A stretch of 64,000 nucleotides of DNA from Sthenelais limicola. Lineage: Eukaryota; Annelida; Polychaeta; Phyllodocida; Sigalionidae. The notes under the pieces are model-generated. The model had not been told where the DNA came from and ran no database searches. It was given only the letters and a program-made list of their open reading frames with translations. The position numbers and the translations under genes are program-made. Where the stretch lies: contig OW804095.1 in NCBI GenBank assembly GCA_942159475.1, forward strand, positions 65,004,773 through 65,068,772. Reading direction: 5' to 3'. Below, piece after piece: positions 1-12,136 of this stretch (its first letter is position 1; the number at the start of each line of letters is the position of its first letter).

Positions 1-3000
1 CGGTTGCCCCACCTCACGCAAAAGTTGAACAACTTTTGACCTTTCCGAACTTTGGTTCAATTTGAAATGATGTTCATAAAATTAAACATACATTTTCATA
101 TGAATGTATAGGGAAAAATGACGGTAACAGCACTTTTCGGTAACACGCGCTATGTAACTCCACCAATTTGTGGCCATTGATGGCCATTGACGGCCATTCA
201 TATATATGAATATGTACCTTATTGTATTCCGAGGAACGTTTATTCAGGTTAACTAGTGAATCCAATACATATAGCTTTGTAGTGTATCATGCCCAGTTGC
301 ATGGACTGGTCCACAGCAACTGCATGTTGCAAGTCGAGAAGAACCTCGATTAATCGTAATCGGTCGTTTGCATGTTGATTTCTTTAATAAAGATCTTTTC
401 ACGTTCAACTTACCTCGCCAGTGATAATTAACTTGCTGCCAGAATTATTCTTCGAAGTGAAGGCAAGTAAAAAAAAGAAACAACTGCTGCAACGGGCTTA
501 CTATTATACTACTAGCGTGGATGCCAGTCCGCTCGAGTTTAATACCAGGCGTCACCTCCATGCGACATCTACCCGCGGCAGTTTCCGATGGTGACTTGAA
601 CCATGAGTCATCTTTCAGTGGCGACCACCCAACTCAATGCTATATCTGGGTATTACCCATTTACGTAGATATATGATCATGATACAAGTGTTATAACAAA
701 GGAAGCTCTTTTATAATAACTCGTCCTGTGTATCGTTATGGTCTATCTCGCCTATAACAATATATCACAATATACATTATTATATTGTTAGCAAGTAAAC
801 GGGCCGGGCCACCCATAACGGCTCCCTATCCCTTAGAGACATCAAATATTGGGTATTGGTTTATCTCTGCTAATATTAGATAGTCCTATAGCAGCATGAA
901 CCAACACCGGACGGGACCCGAATCGGGATGTCCCCCAAGTAGTATGTATGGGATCGGGTCCGGCCGGGGTCTGTCGGGTATTTTGCCTATGTTACTGTAA
1001 TACATTTAGGTGTTGTTCCCTATATCCTGGTCAGCATGATAATAAGGAGCTTGGATCCGATAAGAGGAGAAGCTCTCTCTCTTTGTGAGTCAGTTACCTT
1101 TTTACTGCTGTACTGTGTATTTGGATATTTATTGCTTTGCTGGGGAATAAAACCTATCAACTCTAAAGTCAACATTTACTCTTCATTCACGTTACCCTCG
1201 CTGTGCGGAGTCATTGGTTCTTATTAAGTTAATTAGTTCAAGAACCATGGCAAATCCGATTGACCAAGAACATCGTCCAAAATAGGAAATACTGGAAGGA
1301 TATGCACGCAGAAAATAAATATGTATTGTACAATTTGAAAATAGATGCAATGCCGTACAATCTAACAATATCTGTACAACGTGAGTAGTTTATATTTCGA
1401 ATTATAGCGCATATCCAAACAAATATTATAGGAACTGTATTTCTAACATTACAAGATATAGACTTTTAATAGTTTCAACAGCATCTTACCCGGTAATTTC
1501 CTTTTGTATTTTTCTTACATATTATATATGAGCCTAATGAATACAATGAAGACAAAATATTGGGGTTTGTAGATAGATCGGAGTCAGAGGTTTAAAATGA
1601 CGTGTAGAAGCGAAATTTGTACTTGTGGGCAGAACATGTACTCGAACAACTCAATCTCGTACTTTGAAAACAAAACATAATTTACAATCTTATGGTTAAG
1701 TACCTTTGAAATGAAATAAGAAAATAGTATACATGTATACGTCATGGAAAAGGTTAGTAGCAATGGAAGTGTCAATATGGTATGCACTATGTCGATGAAT
1801 TTTTTTCAGTCTCAAAATATGCGTTTGTTCGTTCAACAGATGAAGCTTTTTCATTTGTAAAGTTGTTGTAAATCCCAGAGTATTTTTTTCTTACTAGTGG
1901 AAAGATCTTAAGCGCCGTTAACTGAAGAAATGTTCGGAAGTTTTTACCTTTTTAAACATTGCAGGACGATACCATCTTATCGGCCACGGACCTGTTCATG
2001 AAAGATGCACGGGATATAAAGTTTATTAGTCAATAACATAGAATAAATAACTTTTCTTTCAAGGGGAGAATTTTGTTTAATGTGCCTCTTCGGAAACACG
2101 AAAGAGAGTCAGAAATCGAATGGTGGACGATAAAGTGCTAAAACAGCTCTCTGTTTTGACGAAGTCGAAAGAATGAGTATTACGCAAGGCTCATCGTTTA
2201 AATATTCACACAATACAAACTGACTATTTGACGAATATTCAAAGAGTTCACCTCGGAACCAAAGCTGCCTAAGGTTATGATTATTCAACGGAACTGGAAA
2301 TCGGGCCTTGAACGATGTATAAATCTAAATTTCCCCACTTCTAGATACAACGAAAGCGTTCTACATACTATATAGTCGTCAAAATCCAGCAATCAATGTT
2401 CTAAATTTCAACAACAATCTGAAGATTTTATTATTTGATGACAGCACGGGGAATGTCATAAATCTGAACATCTTCTACCACAATATTGGAGCTTCACCCT
2501 CAAACAATATATTTATCCCATCCCTACTATATTGGACATCTCCAATATCCCAACACATGCGACTTCATTCCAAGACACTAGAGGAAGGATGAAACCATGA
2601 AGTCCTTGGGTAGGATATTAACGCTTTCACTCCTTTTATATTATACATACGCTCGTCACGACTGTTTCATCAAAGGAGATATATAGGAACGCCGTCTGCA
2701 TCAATATGCAAAATAACATGCTTCAATCTGACACCTAAACAAAAAGGTAAATGCTTCAGTTCTGCAGTTCATTTTTATCAGTAATAAGTGACATCATCGA
2801 ATACGTGTTGAATCTTAATATGTAAGCTTATATTGTGGTAAGAAGGGTCGTCGCATTCCCTTAGTTGTCAAAGCATTTCAGTATAACTTATAGCTTAGTT
2901 TTACTTGGGCAGCTGCAACTCGCTAAAAGTCGAAGAATTAAACTTTTTTTCTTAATAATGGAAATGATTCTGTTTAATAGTATATAAATTGCAGGTTTAT

Positions 3001-3473
3001 TGAATCAGGGGTCTTTCGAGAAATCTTTGGATGAAACTTGAATACAGTTCCCCGTAACGTTGACATGAAGAAGCATCAATTCCTCGCTTTGATATAGCAT
3101 TATAGTTCCTCGTTTTGAAAAGCAGCATAATGCGTTCAAGAGAATTCAAGGAATGTCTGGAGCGTTCTCATTCAGTCTCTCCACGGAAAAATACATAGTA
3201 ATATTTTACACAGAAAGACTTTAAAGGCAAACGCGAGCCTCCAGTAGGAAATGACAATAAATGACATTTTTCTGATATTTTAGTATATAATTCCTATAGT
3301 GTTTCTGGTCATAAGAATGAAAAAGGATTAATAGATCACTGCTTACTTTTAAGATAGGACACCTTATAGTAACTAATAACCCAGAAAGCAGACATGAATC
3401 TCAAGCTTTAATTAAGCAGTATCACCGGTATGATAGAAAATGTTTGATACCCTTAATCATTCTAAGAGAAGGA
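1..3473. other. Non-coding stretch, no gene recognised
   Basis: No open frame here is long or protein-like enough to support a gene. A polyadenylation-like AATAAA near 1147 follows a pyrimidine-rich stretch and recalls the R/U5 part of a retroviral-type LTR, but I found no matching terminus or target duplication. Short G/C-rich inverted motifs lie near 910-980. Nothing else stands out. Confidence 0.6.
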
Positions 3474-3476
3474 TTA

Positions 3477-3676
3477 AGGGTTGTCTCCATTGGCTGCGGT
3501 AAGCTCTGTGGTAAGCCTTGCGATGGTTTGTGCTGGTTCTGTAGGTGGAGAGGAATGACAAGGTCCTGCCAACATGGATCACTGGCCATGTAGGCAGGAC
3601 CTCACCACTTCTCACCATCACAAGGCTTACCACAGAGCTTACCGTTGAGCTTACCACAGCCAGTGGAGACCACCCT
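3477..3676. mobile_element. 200-bp Harbinger-like MITE
   Basis: The segment begins AGGGTTGTCTCC and ends with the near-complement GGAGACCACCCT. The inverted similarity continues inward through the repeated GGTAAGC/GCTTACC blocks. The right arm carries one extra copy of a GAGCTTACC-type unit. The element is flanked on both sides by TTA (3474-3476 and 3677-3679), as expected for the TWA duplications of PIF/Harbinger transposons. A second inner inverted repeat (AGGTCCTGCC / GGCAGGACCT) encloses the centre. There is no transposase, so it is non-autonomous. The superfamily assignment rests only on duplication length and sequence. Confidence 0.75.
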
Positions 3677-3679
3677 TTA

Positions 3680-4910
3680 GTTGGTATTCATTTTATCAGA
3701 TGACATTTAAGATAACAATTGTTCTTTTGACTACATGATTCCTGACATGATTGCATCACATTGCATAAATCTTTTCATATGGTCTGGCAAAACAAGACCA
3801 AATAGAAAGTTTCCAGTTTTCAAATACCATTTCCCCTGATGTCATACCACTTTCATGAGCCAGAGAATGAAAAGGGACGCAGTTTGGTTGACTTTTATTG
3901 GTGATTTCGTTGGTAAAGTTGACCAGTGTATGCAATGAATAGGGAGAGAAGTTAAGTCCATGCCAAGGCTGGGATTTGCCTTGTTTCTCTTCTTAGATGA
4001 GGCATTTTCCACCGACCTGGCTGCCAGTTTCTTTTGTCTCACCGCCCACGTGGCAGGTTGAGGTATCTGATGTGACTTTTCAGATGGCATGGTGCATGTA
4101 TGCTGGGTCAGGAGACAAGCAAGGCCATTGAGGGGATAAATAGTCATGAAGCTTGTCTTGTCACACTGGAGGTCTTCGGAGAAGTGACCGTTACACGAAG
4201 TGAGCATGAGTAAAACTGAGCAAACTCCTTCAGCGCCCCCTAGGTGTCATTGTCGCTTCCTCATTGAGCAATGAGGGTCAAATATTGTATACAACATGCA
4301 GGCAACCTGGAAAAATCACTCGACATTTTGAAATCCCGTTGACTCCAATGGTAAAAATAAGCTCAGAGGCACTAGTAATTAACCAAATCAGATATTAGAA
4401 AAAACCTGAAGTAATTCCCCCTATTTATTTTAACATTTATAAGTAGAAAGTAAGTCCAATATACCCATTTAAAAAAAAAACAATGAGCCAGAATGTCTGT
4501 TTTATAAAGTATTTACTTCAGAATTACATTGTATAGGCTTGTAGAAAAAGATACTTTCAATATTGGATTTACAACAGTGCATGACAATTTAATCTAATAT
4601 GGGACTAACCATAATAGGTAGGGGTGCTACTGTAACAAAATTGGAATAAATAACCCAGTACATTCAATTTCCCACCTTGCTTCATGAAGGCATCTCTTGG
4701 TCACAATCAAAATATTCGCGTTTGCCTTTCTCTTGAAAACAACGTATCTAGAGTGATTTACGCATAGTGCGTATTTCACTAGTGATTTACGTGGGGTTGT
4801 CATGGCAACCAATCTGTTTCTTTTACTAAGACTACCGGTAAAATTAAAATTTATGACTCGATTTTTTTCTATTTTGATGATTGAAAGCATGTATCTGTTA
4901 ACTAATTCAT
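3680..4910. other. Non-coding stretch, one unexplained minus-strand open frame
   Basis: A 121-codon open frame runs on the minus strand at 3842-4207. Its translation is basic in the middle (several KK/KR pairs) but matches no family I know, and no promoter or splice pattern supports it. The remainder is AT-rich DNA without recognisable features. Confidence 0.5.
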
Positions 4911-5013
4911 CTGTTAACTAACTCGTTGGTTTCAGTCGCTTAGACTATTGCACTCGTTGCTACGCAACTCGTGCAATATTCACGCTCCTTCAACCAACAC
5001 GTTAGTTAACCTG
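4911..5013. mobile_element. Palindromic hairpin element, copy 1 (degenerate)
   Basis: The left half (CTGTTAACTAACTCGTTGG...) and right half (...CCAACACGTTAGTTAACCTG) are imperfect reverse complements, and the middle contains TGCACTCGTTGCTACGCAACTCGTGCA. A better preserved copy of the same palindrome lies at 47049-47145. The left end is preceded by a second copy of ATCTGTTAACTAA (4892 onward), a small local duplication. It is a short non-autonomous foldback element of unknown superfamily. Confidence 0.7.
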
Positions 5014-8000
5014 TATATTATATATATGTATATATGCGCCCATGAAAAGAAATGATTGCTGTAGAGTACTTGCTATATCGGGGATGAAGGCGTACATATA
5101 TCATTTCGCTATATGTAGCATGCCTATCTATATGGTGGCTCTAAACCCACCTCCACGGTATTAGGCATCGTTAATAGACTGGTTTCTCACATTCTGAATA
5201 ATTAGTATACAAGAAACGTCACAATAGTGAAACATCTAAATGTGCCACAACAGTCGACGTTTTGAGATGGAAGTGCCTGACCAAAGGACATTTTAGTGTT
5301 ATTGGTTATCGTAATGGTATCCATACATTTGACAACACTGTGCTCTTACGGCAATTAAGAATGCACGATACTAAAATAAGTATGAAACAGTCAGTTATAA
5401 TGATTATGCGCTTGTTTACACCGACTTTGTACACTTGAAATATGTCCGAGGAATTGTATGAAAACAGTTCTAGAGTAGGCTATGAAGCTATTAAACCTGG
5501 TTGGAAATGCTAAGTCAGAAAAGGCCGAACCTGATTGGCATTCATTTCTTTATTACTCGTCTCTTCCAGTCCATTCCGGTCTAATTTTACTCGATGTTTA
5601 AACCCCGATCGATCTTCTGCGCAAGTAAACTGATTTTAAATAATTGCTTCACCTTTTGCGTTCTCACATTATCTACACAAACGACTTTTGCCTATCAATT
5701 CATCAATTGTTGGTGTCAGGAACTCACAAAATGCTCATCTAGATTTTACGAGATTCGAGGTTGACGCAAATCTGATTACTGTTAATGTTTTAAAATTACC
5801 TTAGTTCACGAGGCACGATTACAAAGTTTTGGCTGGGTGTATAGTTTCAGAAAAGGTTTATGTAGCTAAATAGTGTCAGGTACTGTCATATTTTAAAAAA
5901 ATAAATGAAAAATTAGTCATTTGTGATAGTTATGAGCGCATGCTGAAATTTGTTTTGTGTTTAATTCAAAGTTAGCGTAGCATTTAAATTTGAGAATTTT
6001 GCAATGGTAGGGTGAGAAAGACCTTGAGGATTAGTGATAGCTATATTTCTGCATACATTTACATTAACCTAAGCCGTACATACATTCATGGATCTCTTCG
6101 GAAGTAAAGCTCTTCTTCAAAATAAGAGGTTTGTTTTTATTTGATAAAAAAACAATGCAATGGCGATACAATTATCTATAGAGCTGTAACAAACCAAAAC
6201 AAGCAATGTCGCTAAAGACTATTAAATTTTTAATCTACTTCACCAACATGTTGTAGGAGATCAACACAGGATGAAATATGCCTTCATGCTTGCCTTGACA
6301 CTCGCTCGCAGAAGAGTCTTGAAGTTGATTACCCCAAATATATAAGTTTCCGAAAGTGCAAAAATTAAACCCACGTAATAGAACAATATGGTTAAAGTCA
6401 AGCGCCCCAAGTTTGTGACTGGGTACATTTTGCAATGACACAAAGACTATATTCTTCGTCCTGATTGACAATCTTATTTTGCAATAAAGACAACGTACTT
6501 ATGGGTTCTTGACATCACCAGATTTTGTCCTTTTCACACCTACAACCATTGCGAGACCTACAAGGCTTTATTGTACTATAACCACAATTAATATTGTTAA
6601 TATTATTTATGCTTTCAAATTCAATATTCACTTTATTTCTAACTTTCTAAATATGTGCAGACTTGTAGGTAGTAGTAAAAATAAAAAATACTCACCATCC
6701 CTCCAAAGAGAGAGCTCCCATAAAAAATGCAGGGATGCTAGGAGGGGAGGGTGCATCTTAGTTAAATATCTGCTAGTATCTAGTTTATGTGGTTTTCGTC
6801 ATGGCCTGTAATAAGGTTCCATATATTTAAAAAATCAAGAGGATGTACTTGTCATACATAAATTCATTGTATAATTCTTAAAGTTTTGTAAACATGATAC
6901 AGGACATCTATTTTATCAAATACCTATTACATTTCAACGTTACCCACACGTGTATAACGGGAGCTGCTCACGATGTTGGATCATTCCATACCTGGTCGCC
7001 AGCCAATACACTCCGCCTCCACGCCTTGCAGACATAAATTTAAACTTAATTTCCCCATTTATTCCTTATGTTTCTTCTATGTAACTGTTGATTCATAGGG
7101 AGGAATAAATACAAATGTTAGACCAACCAGGCTTTGAGTCAGTCTCTACGGCGCCGCATATTATATATCTTATAATATAATACAGAAAATGGTAATTGAT
7201 ACAGTTAGTCATACCAAGTTATACCCAAGTAGCCCAAGTAGTATTCTGTTTTATCTCATTTGTAATGTTTTATCTAATAACCTAGGCACTAAGCTATATA
7301 CTGAGCAAAACTTAATACAGAGATATTCCTTCAGCTACTTTTCCTTACATCCAGAATTTGAATTTACACACTTCCCGTTTTAAATTAACCTCAATACAGA
7401 AGTATTTCCATTAGGCTACTTCAAAAGAATTTTGTTTTTCTCCCTCTTAAAATATTAATTTAACGCTCGGGGAAACTGTTTTCTCGAACTCTAAGATTTC
7501 TGTCCATGTAACGGCTTTTTACACTTTGCCAAAGTGAGGCATGCGCTGGACGACCCGCGTCCTGCTCAGACGTGCGTCTTCTTTTTGTCACTGGTGTTTA
7601 TAAATACAGGATTCAAATAATAAAGATGGGAATTTGGGAGCACATAGAAGTGATAAAACATTTTTTCACGAGTCTCATAAAAAGCTGGACCTGTATTTTA
7701 AAATGATTCTGGAGATGGAAAGAATCACTCAAGTCGACATCTTAGAAGTTTTCTTTTTATTCCATTATTTCGCCCATTGGGGGGGGGGGGGATGGGGGTG
7801 GCTACCGCTCCAATATATATATATATATATATATATAGTGAAATTGTGTAAGGAATGTGTAACCCCACGATATAATGTGTCGTTAATGTGTAAGAAGAGA
7901 GTGAGGATAAGAAGGTTAGATTGAAATTGATGGATTTTAATTGATGGATGAATAAACTGTTGTCTTTGATATAAAAAATGTTTTTTATATGAAATATAGT

Positions 8001-8260
8001 TATCAAGAGTCGGATCTATAATTTCAAGTCCGATGAATTACTCGATGTTTATTCAAGATAAGTGGAAATGGTTATAAGTGGTATAAGGGTTAAAGAGTCG
8101 AATTTATAATTTGAAGTTCGACAGTACAGTAATCTATACTTAGCGTTATTGTTAAATTTAATCCAAGTCGAGGTGGCCCTGTATTTTAAAATGTTAACTT
8201 ATTAGTGGAGCGTGATTGGGAAGGTGGCGCTTATAGAAAGGCACAGTTTCCTTATTCGAT
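5014..8260. other. Non-coding stretch with a simple-repeat patch
   Basis: No gene is supported. A run of G (about 7780-7791) and a (TA)n tract (about 7814-7838) explain the local open frames there. Around 7078-7150 an AATAAA-containing segment resembles LTR U5 sequence, but no element boundaries could be defined. Confidence 0.6.
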
Positions 8261-8261
8261 T

Positions 8262-8482
8262 ATTAGGGAGATTTATCAACCACAACGCACCAACATAATA
8301 CTAACGCATCCACTAACTATTAGTATATTATTACCGTTGTGGGGATATCTCGAGAGGCCTGCAATGTAGATGCCGTCGGCCTAGCGCCTCTCGAGATATC
8401 CCCACAACGGTAGTAATGTGCAAATAGTTAGTGGATGCGTTAGTGTTGTGTTAGTGCGTTGTGGTGACTAAATCTCCCTAAT
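8262..8482. mobile_element. 221-bp foldback MITE
   Basis: The two halves are long inverted repeats of about 95 bp each. The left arm reads ATTAGGGAGATTTA, then CACAACGCAC, then ACTAACGCATCCACTAACTA, then CCGTTGTGGGGATATCTCGA. The right arm is the near-exact reverse complement in the same order. The arms end in GAGAGGC/GCCTCTC around a spacer of about 27 nt, so the whole element could fold into one long hairpin. TA lies at both outer edges, which would suit a Tc1/mariner-type duplication, but the palindromic ends make the boundary ambiguous. Confidence 0.8.
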
Positions 8483-10691
8483 ATATGCACGGCCCCTTAC
8501 TTGACGTTATTGGGCATGTGAACTATTTGATTTGCTTTGAGAAAATATCCACCAGCAGCTTTGTAATATCTTAATGGTTTCTTCCCTTAGGCTAAGATAA
8601 TTACTGTCTCCCAACAATAGGCATTGCTTACTTTTGGTATAGAGAACTGTGAATATCAATACGAAGGGAAATACCACTCTCACATTTTCTTCTGTGTTTA
8701 TAATCCATTAACTGATTTTAAATTCGTATCCATGGGTACTCGAGGAAATAGGTTCTCCCGATATAACCTCGGGTCAATAGGTATTGTGCTGATTACGCAT
8801 CGAAAGCTTTATGTGGTATCCTTATGTAAGAGCTTATGGACCCGTTGCCCCATATATACGATTATATCCAAAACCACTTTTAGAGGGCTCGTAACTCCCT
8901 CATGGTGTAACTTTCATTGCATTATGTACACTTTTTTCTCAGGGTAGTCTGAAAGACCCCTTTCCCTCTTGGTGGTAAATTGCCCATGGCGTTAAGAGGG
9001 CTTTAAGACACGATCGTATCGTGTAGGTCTATAATGTAACACGCCCCATGTCTCTTGACCGTTTTTATGCCAATTGAGGAGGGAGTTTATTTATCAGTCG
9101 AGCGGACGATGCAGGTTGTCAACGGACTTATCACAGACTGGATGTCTTGTTGTCCACCATACAATTTAAAACAATGCCATAAACGGAGTTTAAAGTATGC
9201 ATTAAATATCAGAATTAGTAATACATTATAGATGTGAGTGTACGTGGGAGATGCGCGCGAACACTTTCTATATACTACTTACCATCGTGGTTGCGCCCGC
9301 CGCGCACCAAGACCATTAGTGTTTCTCCTATTAGCACATACGTATCTACAAATACTGTTTTCGCTACCATATCAATGTTATCTATATGAAGTATCGATAA
9401 TTACCCGACAAAGGTAAACGAGTAGGTATTTTAGTCATTATGACCTATCATTGGTTTAATTCTGAATTTGAGTGCCAAAGGTTTGTCATAGAATTGTTTA
9501 TCATCATTGTTATTTCACTTACATTTCTCCTGAATAGCTTGTGATGAGAAAGCTTTTTCGTATAAGCTTAAGGCCAACGATCCTATTTGTCACGTTAAAT
9601 ACTGGACCTTGACCGTTTTATCTGATCGAAGTGTTTGACTTTAGGACAATACTTTCAATGCAAACGCGGGCACTGCATCGTCTTCACGAGGGCAAGTAAG
9701 GACTTCATATTTAAACTCATGGAATTCAAAGCATTTTGAGCGATGGCGAGACAAAGATTGTTGTGAAGAACCCTAAAACATTGCTTATTGTTCACTGGTT
9801 TTGCACGAAATGAATGACCTTCTATGTTACACCAACGTAACAAGCTACACTAGGTGTAGCAATAGCTGGGACCGTGATCATGGGGAATCTTTTAGTAGGG
9901 GTGCTTCTTCCAGCACAGTAATTAAGCCATAAACTTCTCGTACCAGTGACCTTTACCGAATATGTATCGACCCATTAGATCCCATCCCTATTCTCGGAGC
10001 TTCAGTTCATAATTTACTATTGGCCTGTGGATCGAATGGTTGGGTAGCCTAAAGGGAGAATCATTCGGACAGTGCACCCTTATGTACACTGCTCCAAGAT
10101 ATGAGGGCCTTAAATGAGATCGGAGTACCGTGTTTTCATCTTACAAGCTAATTCCCATGATAAGATACTGCACTCGATGGTCGAGGAGAATTTAGACGTA
10201 GGTGGTGAAGATTATACGGAGATAGTGATCACAATGTATGGATAATCCTAAGTAAGCTGACTTGATCATAATAGAAGCATTAATATCCCTATTATAAGGA
10301 AGAGTGGTATTTGTGTCTCAGTATAAGCTTCCATCTGCATGGATGTGGAATCTAATCACAGACCTACATTGATCAGCCTTTGTACGCCCCTCTATGGGGA
10401 AGACATGTGAGGAATAGGATATGAGATATTATATATTATAGCGGGAATGGATTCTAATTTATATACCTCTCTCTATATATGATATCTAGGCGTAAAGCAA
10501 TAGAGATCTGTACCAAACCAGACAATGGGACACCATCATCCTATCACTTTTTAATTGTGGATATAGCTATTGATTAGTGTATTATTATCCAGATAGTGTG
10601 TGGTACTAGATTCCCGCAATATTCAAGAAATTGTGTTGATAATTAGCCTTTTAACGATAAAACACTATATATGACAGGAATTATTCTGTAG
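8483..10691. other. Non-coding stretch
   Basis: No gene or repeat could be supported. Open frames are short, with low-complexity or random-looking translations. A small palindrome (ACACGATCGTATCGTGT) occurs near 9007-9023. The right edge borders the Ngaro retrotransposon. Confidence 0.55.
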
Positions 10692-10821
10692 GCTTTCGGG
10701 CTTGCCCCGGAAGTCGTTGGCATTATGACCTAAGTCTCCACCAACCAAATGACATGGACTGACGTCACGCGGGCGTTCTCTCCCTCATTCCTGTTCGAGG
10801 AGCAAGGTGTTTGAAAAGTTT
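10692..10821 (+). repeat. Ngaro A1 split direct repeat
   Basis: 130 bp starting GCTTTCGGGCTTGCCCCGG and ending TTGAAAAGTTT. It matches A2 at 15552-15681 with a single difference (G at 10775, A at 15635). The base run just upstream differs by one inserted G. It probably contains the element's 5' regulatory region: it contains TGACGTCA, a CRE/ATF-type palindrome, at about 10760-10767. Confidence 0.93.
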
Positions 10822-10907
10822 TTCACTCTACCTCTTTTGGCTCTTTCTCTGTCTTTTATCTCTCCCGGAGGGACAAAAAGTCAGATTACTTTCCCTTAGT
10901 AGTCAGG

Positions 10908-11576
10908 ATGCCAAGGGTAAGGAAAGGAACGGGGGAGGAGATTCCTCGCCGCTCAGCCAGGCAGGCGAAGCCGAACCCTCGCTTCGCTGACGAAGACGAC
11001 CAAGATGGCGACGGCGACGAGTCGAGTAACGGCTCTGACTCGGAGGAAGAAAACTTCCGACAGCGCAAAGCAGCTAAGAAGGCGCGCAAGAGGCTTTTAA
11101 AGAAGAATTTCGTTTCCAAGGCGCAATTTCGAAGCATGAAGTCACTCATCTCTGAACTCTGCAAGGAGGTACGGGAGGTGAAGGCGAATACGGTGAAGAC
11201 AGGGTGGAACCAGCCACAAGGCGAGGCTAATAACCGAACCTTTTTCACCAACGCCATTCCGCCTAAGCCGCCCGTGCAGCCTAAGGTGACGTCACAGCCG
11301 CAGCAGCCTCAAGGCACAGGCGCTGGCGTCCAGCCGCCACAGCAATCGACTTCCGCCCAAGGTGCCCAGCCTCAAGCTTCGACGTACTCTCAACAAGAGT
11401 CTGCCCCTAAGATGCTTATTATCCAGCCGATCTTCACGCCTTCTCTTGATCAGCTTCCGCCTCCTAATGACATCTCCTCCATGTATAGGGATAAGGATAT
11501 GGCTTTCGACGCGCTAGATCGACAATACCCGACAGTTGGTGCACCTCGAGGTATGCCTCCCTGCCGACATGTATAA
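10908..11576 (+). pseudogene. gag: Ngaro gag, N-terminal part (frame broken)
   Basis: The first ATG after the A1 repeat opens a 222-codon frame. The N-terminus mixes acidic and basic stretches: a DEDDQDGDGDE run at about 27-37 is followed by a lysine/arginine cluster (QRKAAKKARKRLLKK, about 52-66) that looks like a nuclear-localisation or nucleic-acid-binding segment. A glutamine/proline-rich linker fills about 105-165. Family-like sequence continues to about residue 210, after which the frame loses similarity and stops. A neighbouring frame continues with LPADMYKIVRKDK (near 11550-11590), which suits the conserved gag core, so a small indel near 11530-11550 probably broke the gene. Assignment to gag follows from position and composition. 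No enzymatic motif is present. Confidence 0.75.
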
Positions 11577-11608
11577 AATCGTTAGGAAAGACAAGCAGGA
11601 AACGGTCA

Positions 11609-12136
11609 TTGGCTGAATATGTTTGTGGCTTTGCCAGGATGGTTGGCAAGCTAATTACGGTCAACTCTATTCCATACTACATGATAAAGCATCTCGTAAA
11701 CCTTGCCCAGGATGCTTCTGCATTTGACTGGGAAGGGATTCGCGCATGGTCCCAAGCTTGCATGGCCCAGATTAATGAGAAACAAGCAACATGGGCTGAC
11801 ACAACCCACTTCCAATTTGAGCGCTCCCGTCTCTGTTGGGCTAAGACCCCGGGCGGGACTGTGGCTTCTTCATCTACCACAGTCTCGACTCCCTGCTCGG
11901 CGTTCAACCTGGACGAGTGTAAGGAGACAGCCACCAATACTGCAGGATCTGTCAAGCTTCTACATAGCTGTGGGTTCTGCTATTTCTTAGCTAAAGGAAA
12001 AGAGTACCCCCACTCCGCAAAGTCCTGCAATAATAAGGCTCGTATGCCTGAGAAGAGCGCCCAGGGCAAGAAATCTTCAAATCAGTGGTCTGTGAAGCCC
12101 CAACAGGCCCCGGCTAGCTCGGCTACAAAAAACTAA
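11609..12136 (+). pseudogene. gag: Ngaro gag, C-terminal core and zinc knuckle
   Basis: This frame continues gag after a second frame change. The first 75 residues, ending in the W(A/S)xxxxxxFxFERSR region, resemble the conserved core of DIRS/Ngaro Gag proteins. Residues 121, 124, 135 and 140 form Cys-X2-Cys-X10-His-X4-Cys, a zinc-knuckle-like motif for RNA binding. The tail is rich in lysine, serine and glutamine. There is no convincing start codon: the frame is simply open upstream, so about 30-50 residues of the usual core between the two gag pieces may be missing. The frame ends at TAA (12134-12136), immediately after a slippery heptamer, and the pol frame overlaps it in -1. Confidence 0.75.
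12127..12133 (+). promoter_or_regulatory. Candidate -1 ribosomal frameshift site A AAA AAC
   Basis: In the gag frame the codons read ACA AAA AAC TAA. The heptamer A AAA AAC is a canonical X XXY YYZ slippery sequence, sits one codon before the stop, and slipping by -1 enters exactly the open pol frame. That frame has no ATG until 12241. I could not establish a downstream pseudoknot by eye. Placement and phase make chance less likely, but translation has not been shown. Confidence 0.6.

Noticed and set aside
990..1215. LTR-like segment with AATAAA near 1147
   Set aside because: No paired TG...CA ends or target duplication could be found.
3842..4207. 121-codon minus-strand frame
   Set aside because: No recognised motif, no promoter or splice context; length alone is not enough.
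6950..7160. Second LTR-like segment with GGAATAAATAC
   Set aside because: Candidate ends (TGTATAAC / ATAATACA) lack matching flanks.
10886..11257. 123-codon minus-strand frame opposite gag
   Set aside because: Shadow of the plus-strand gag coding sequence.
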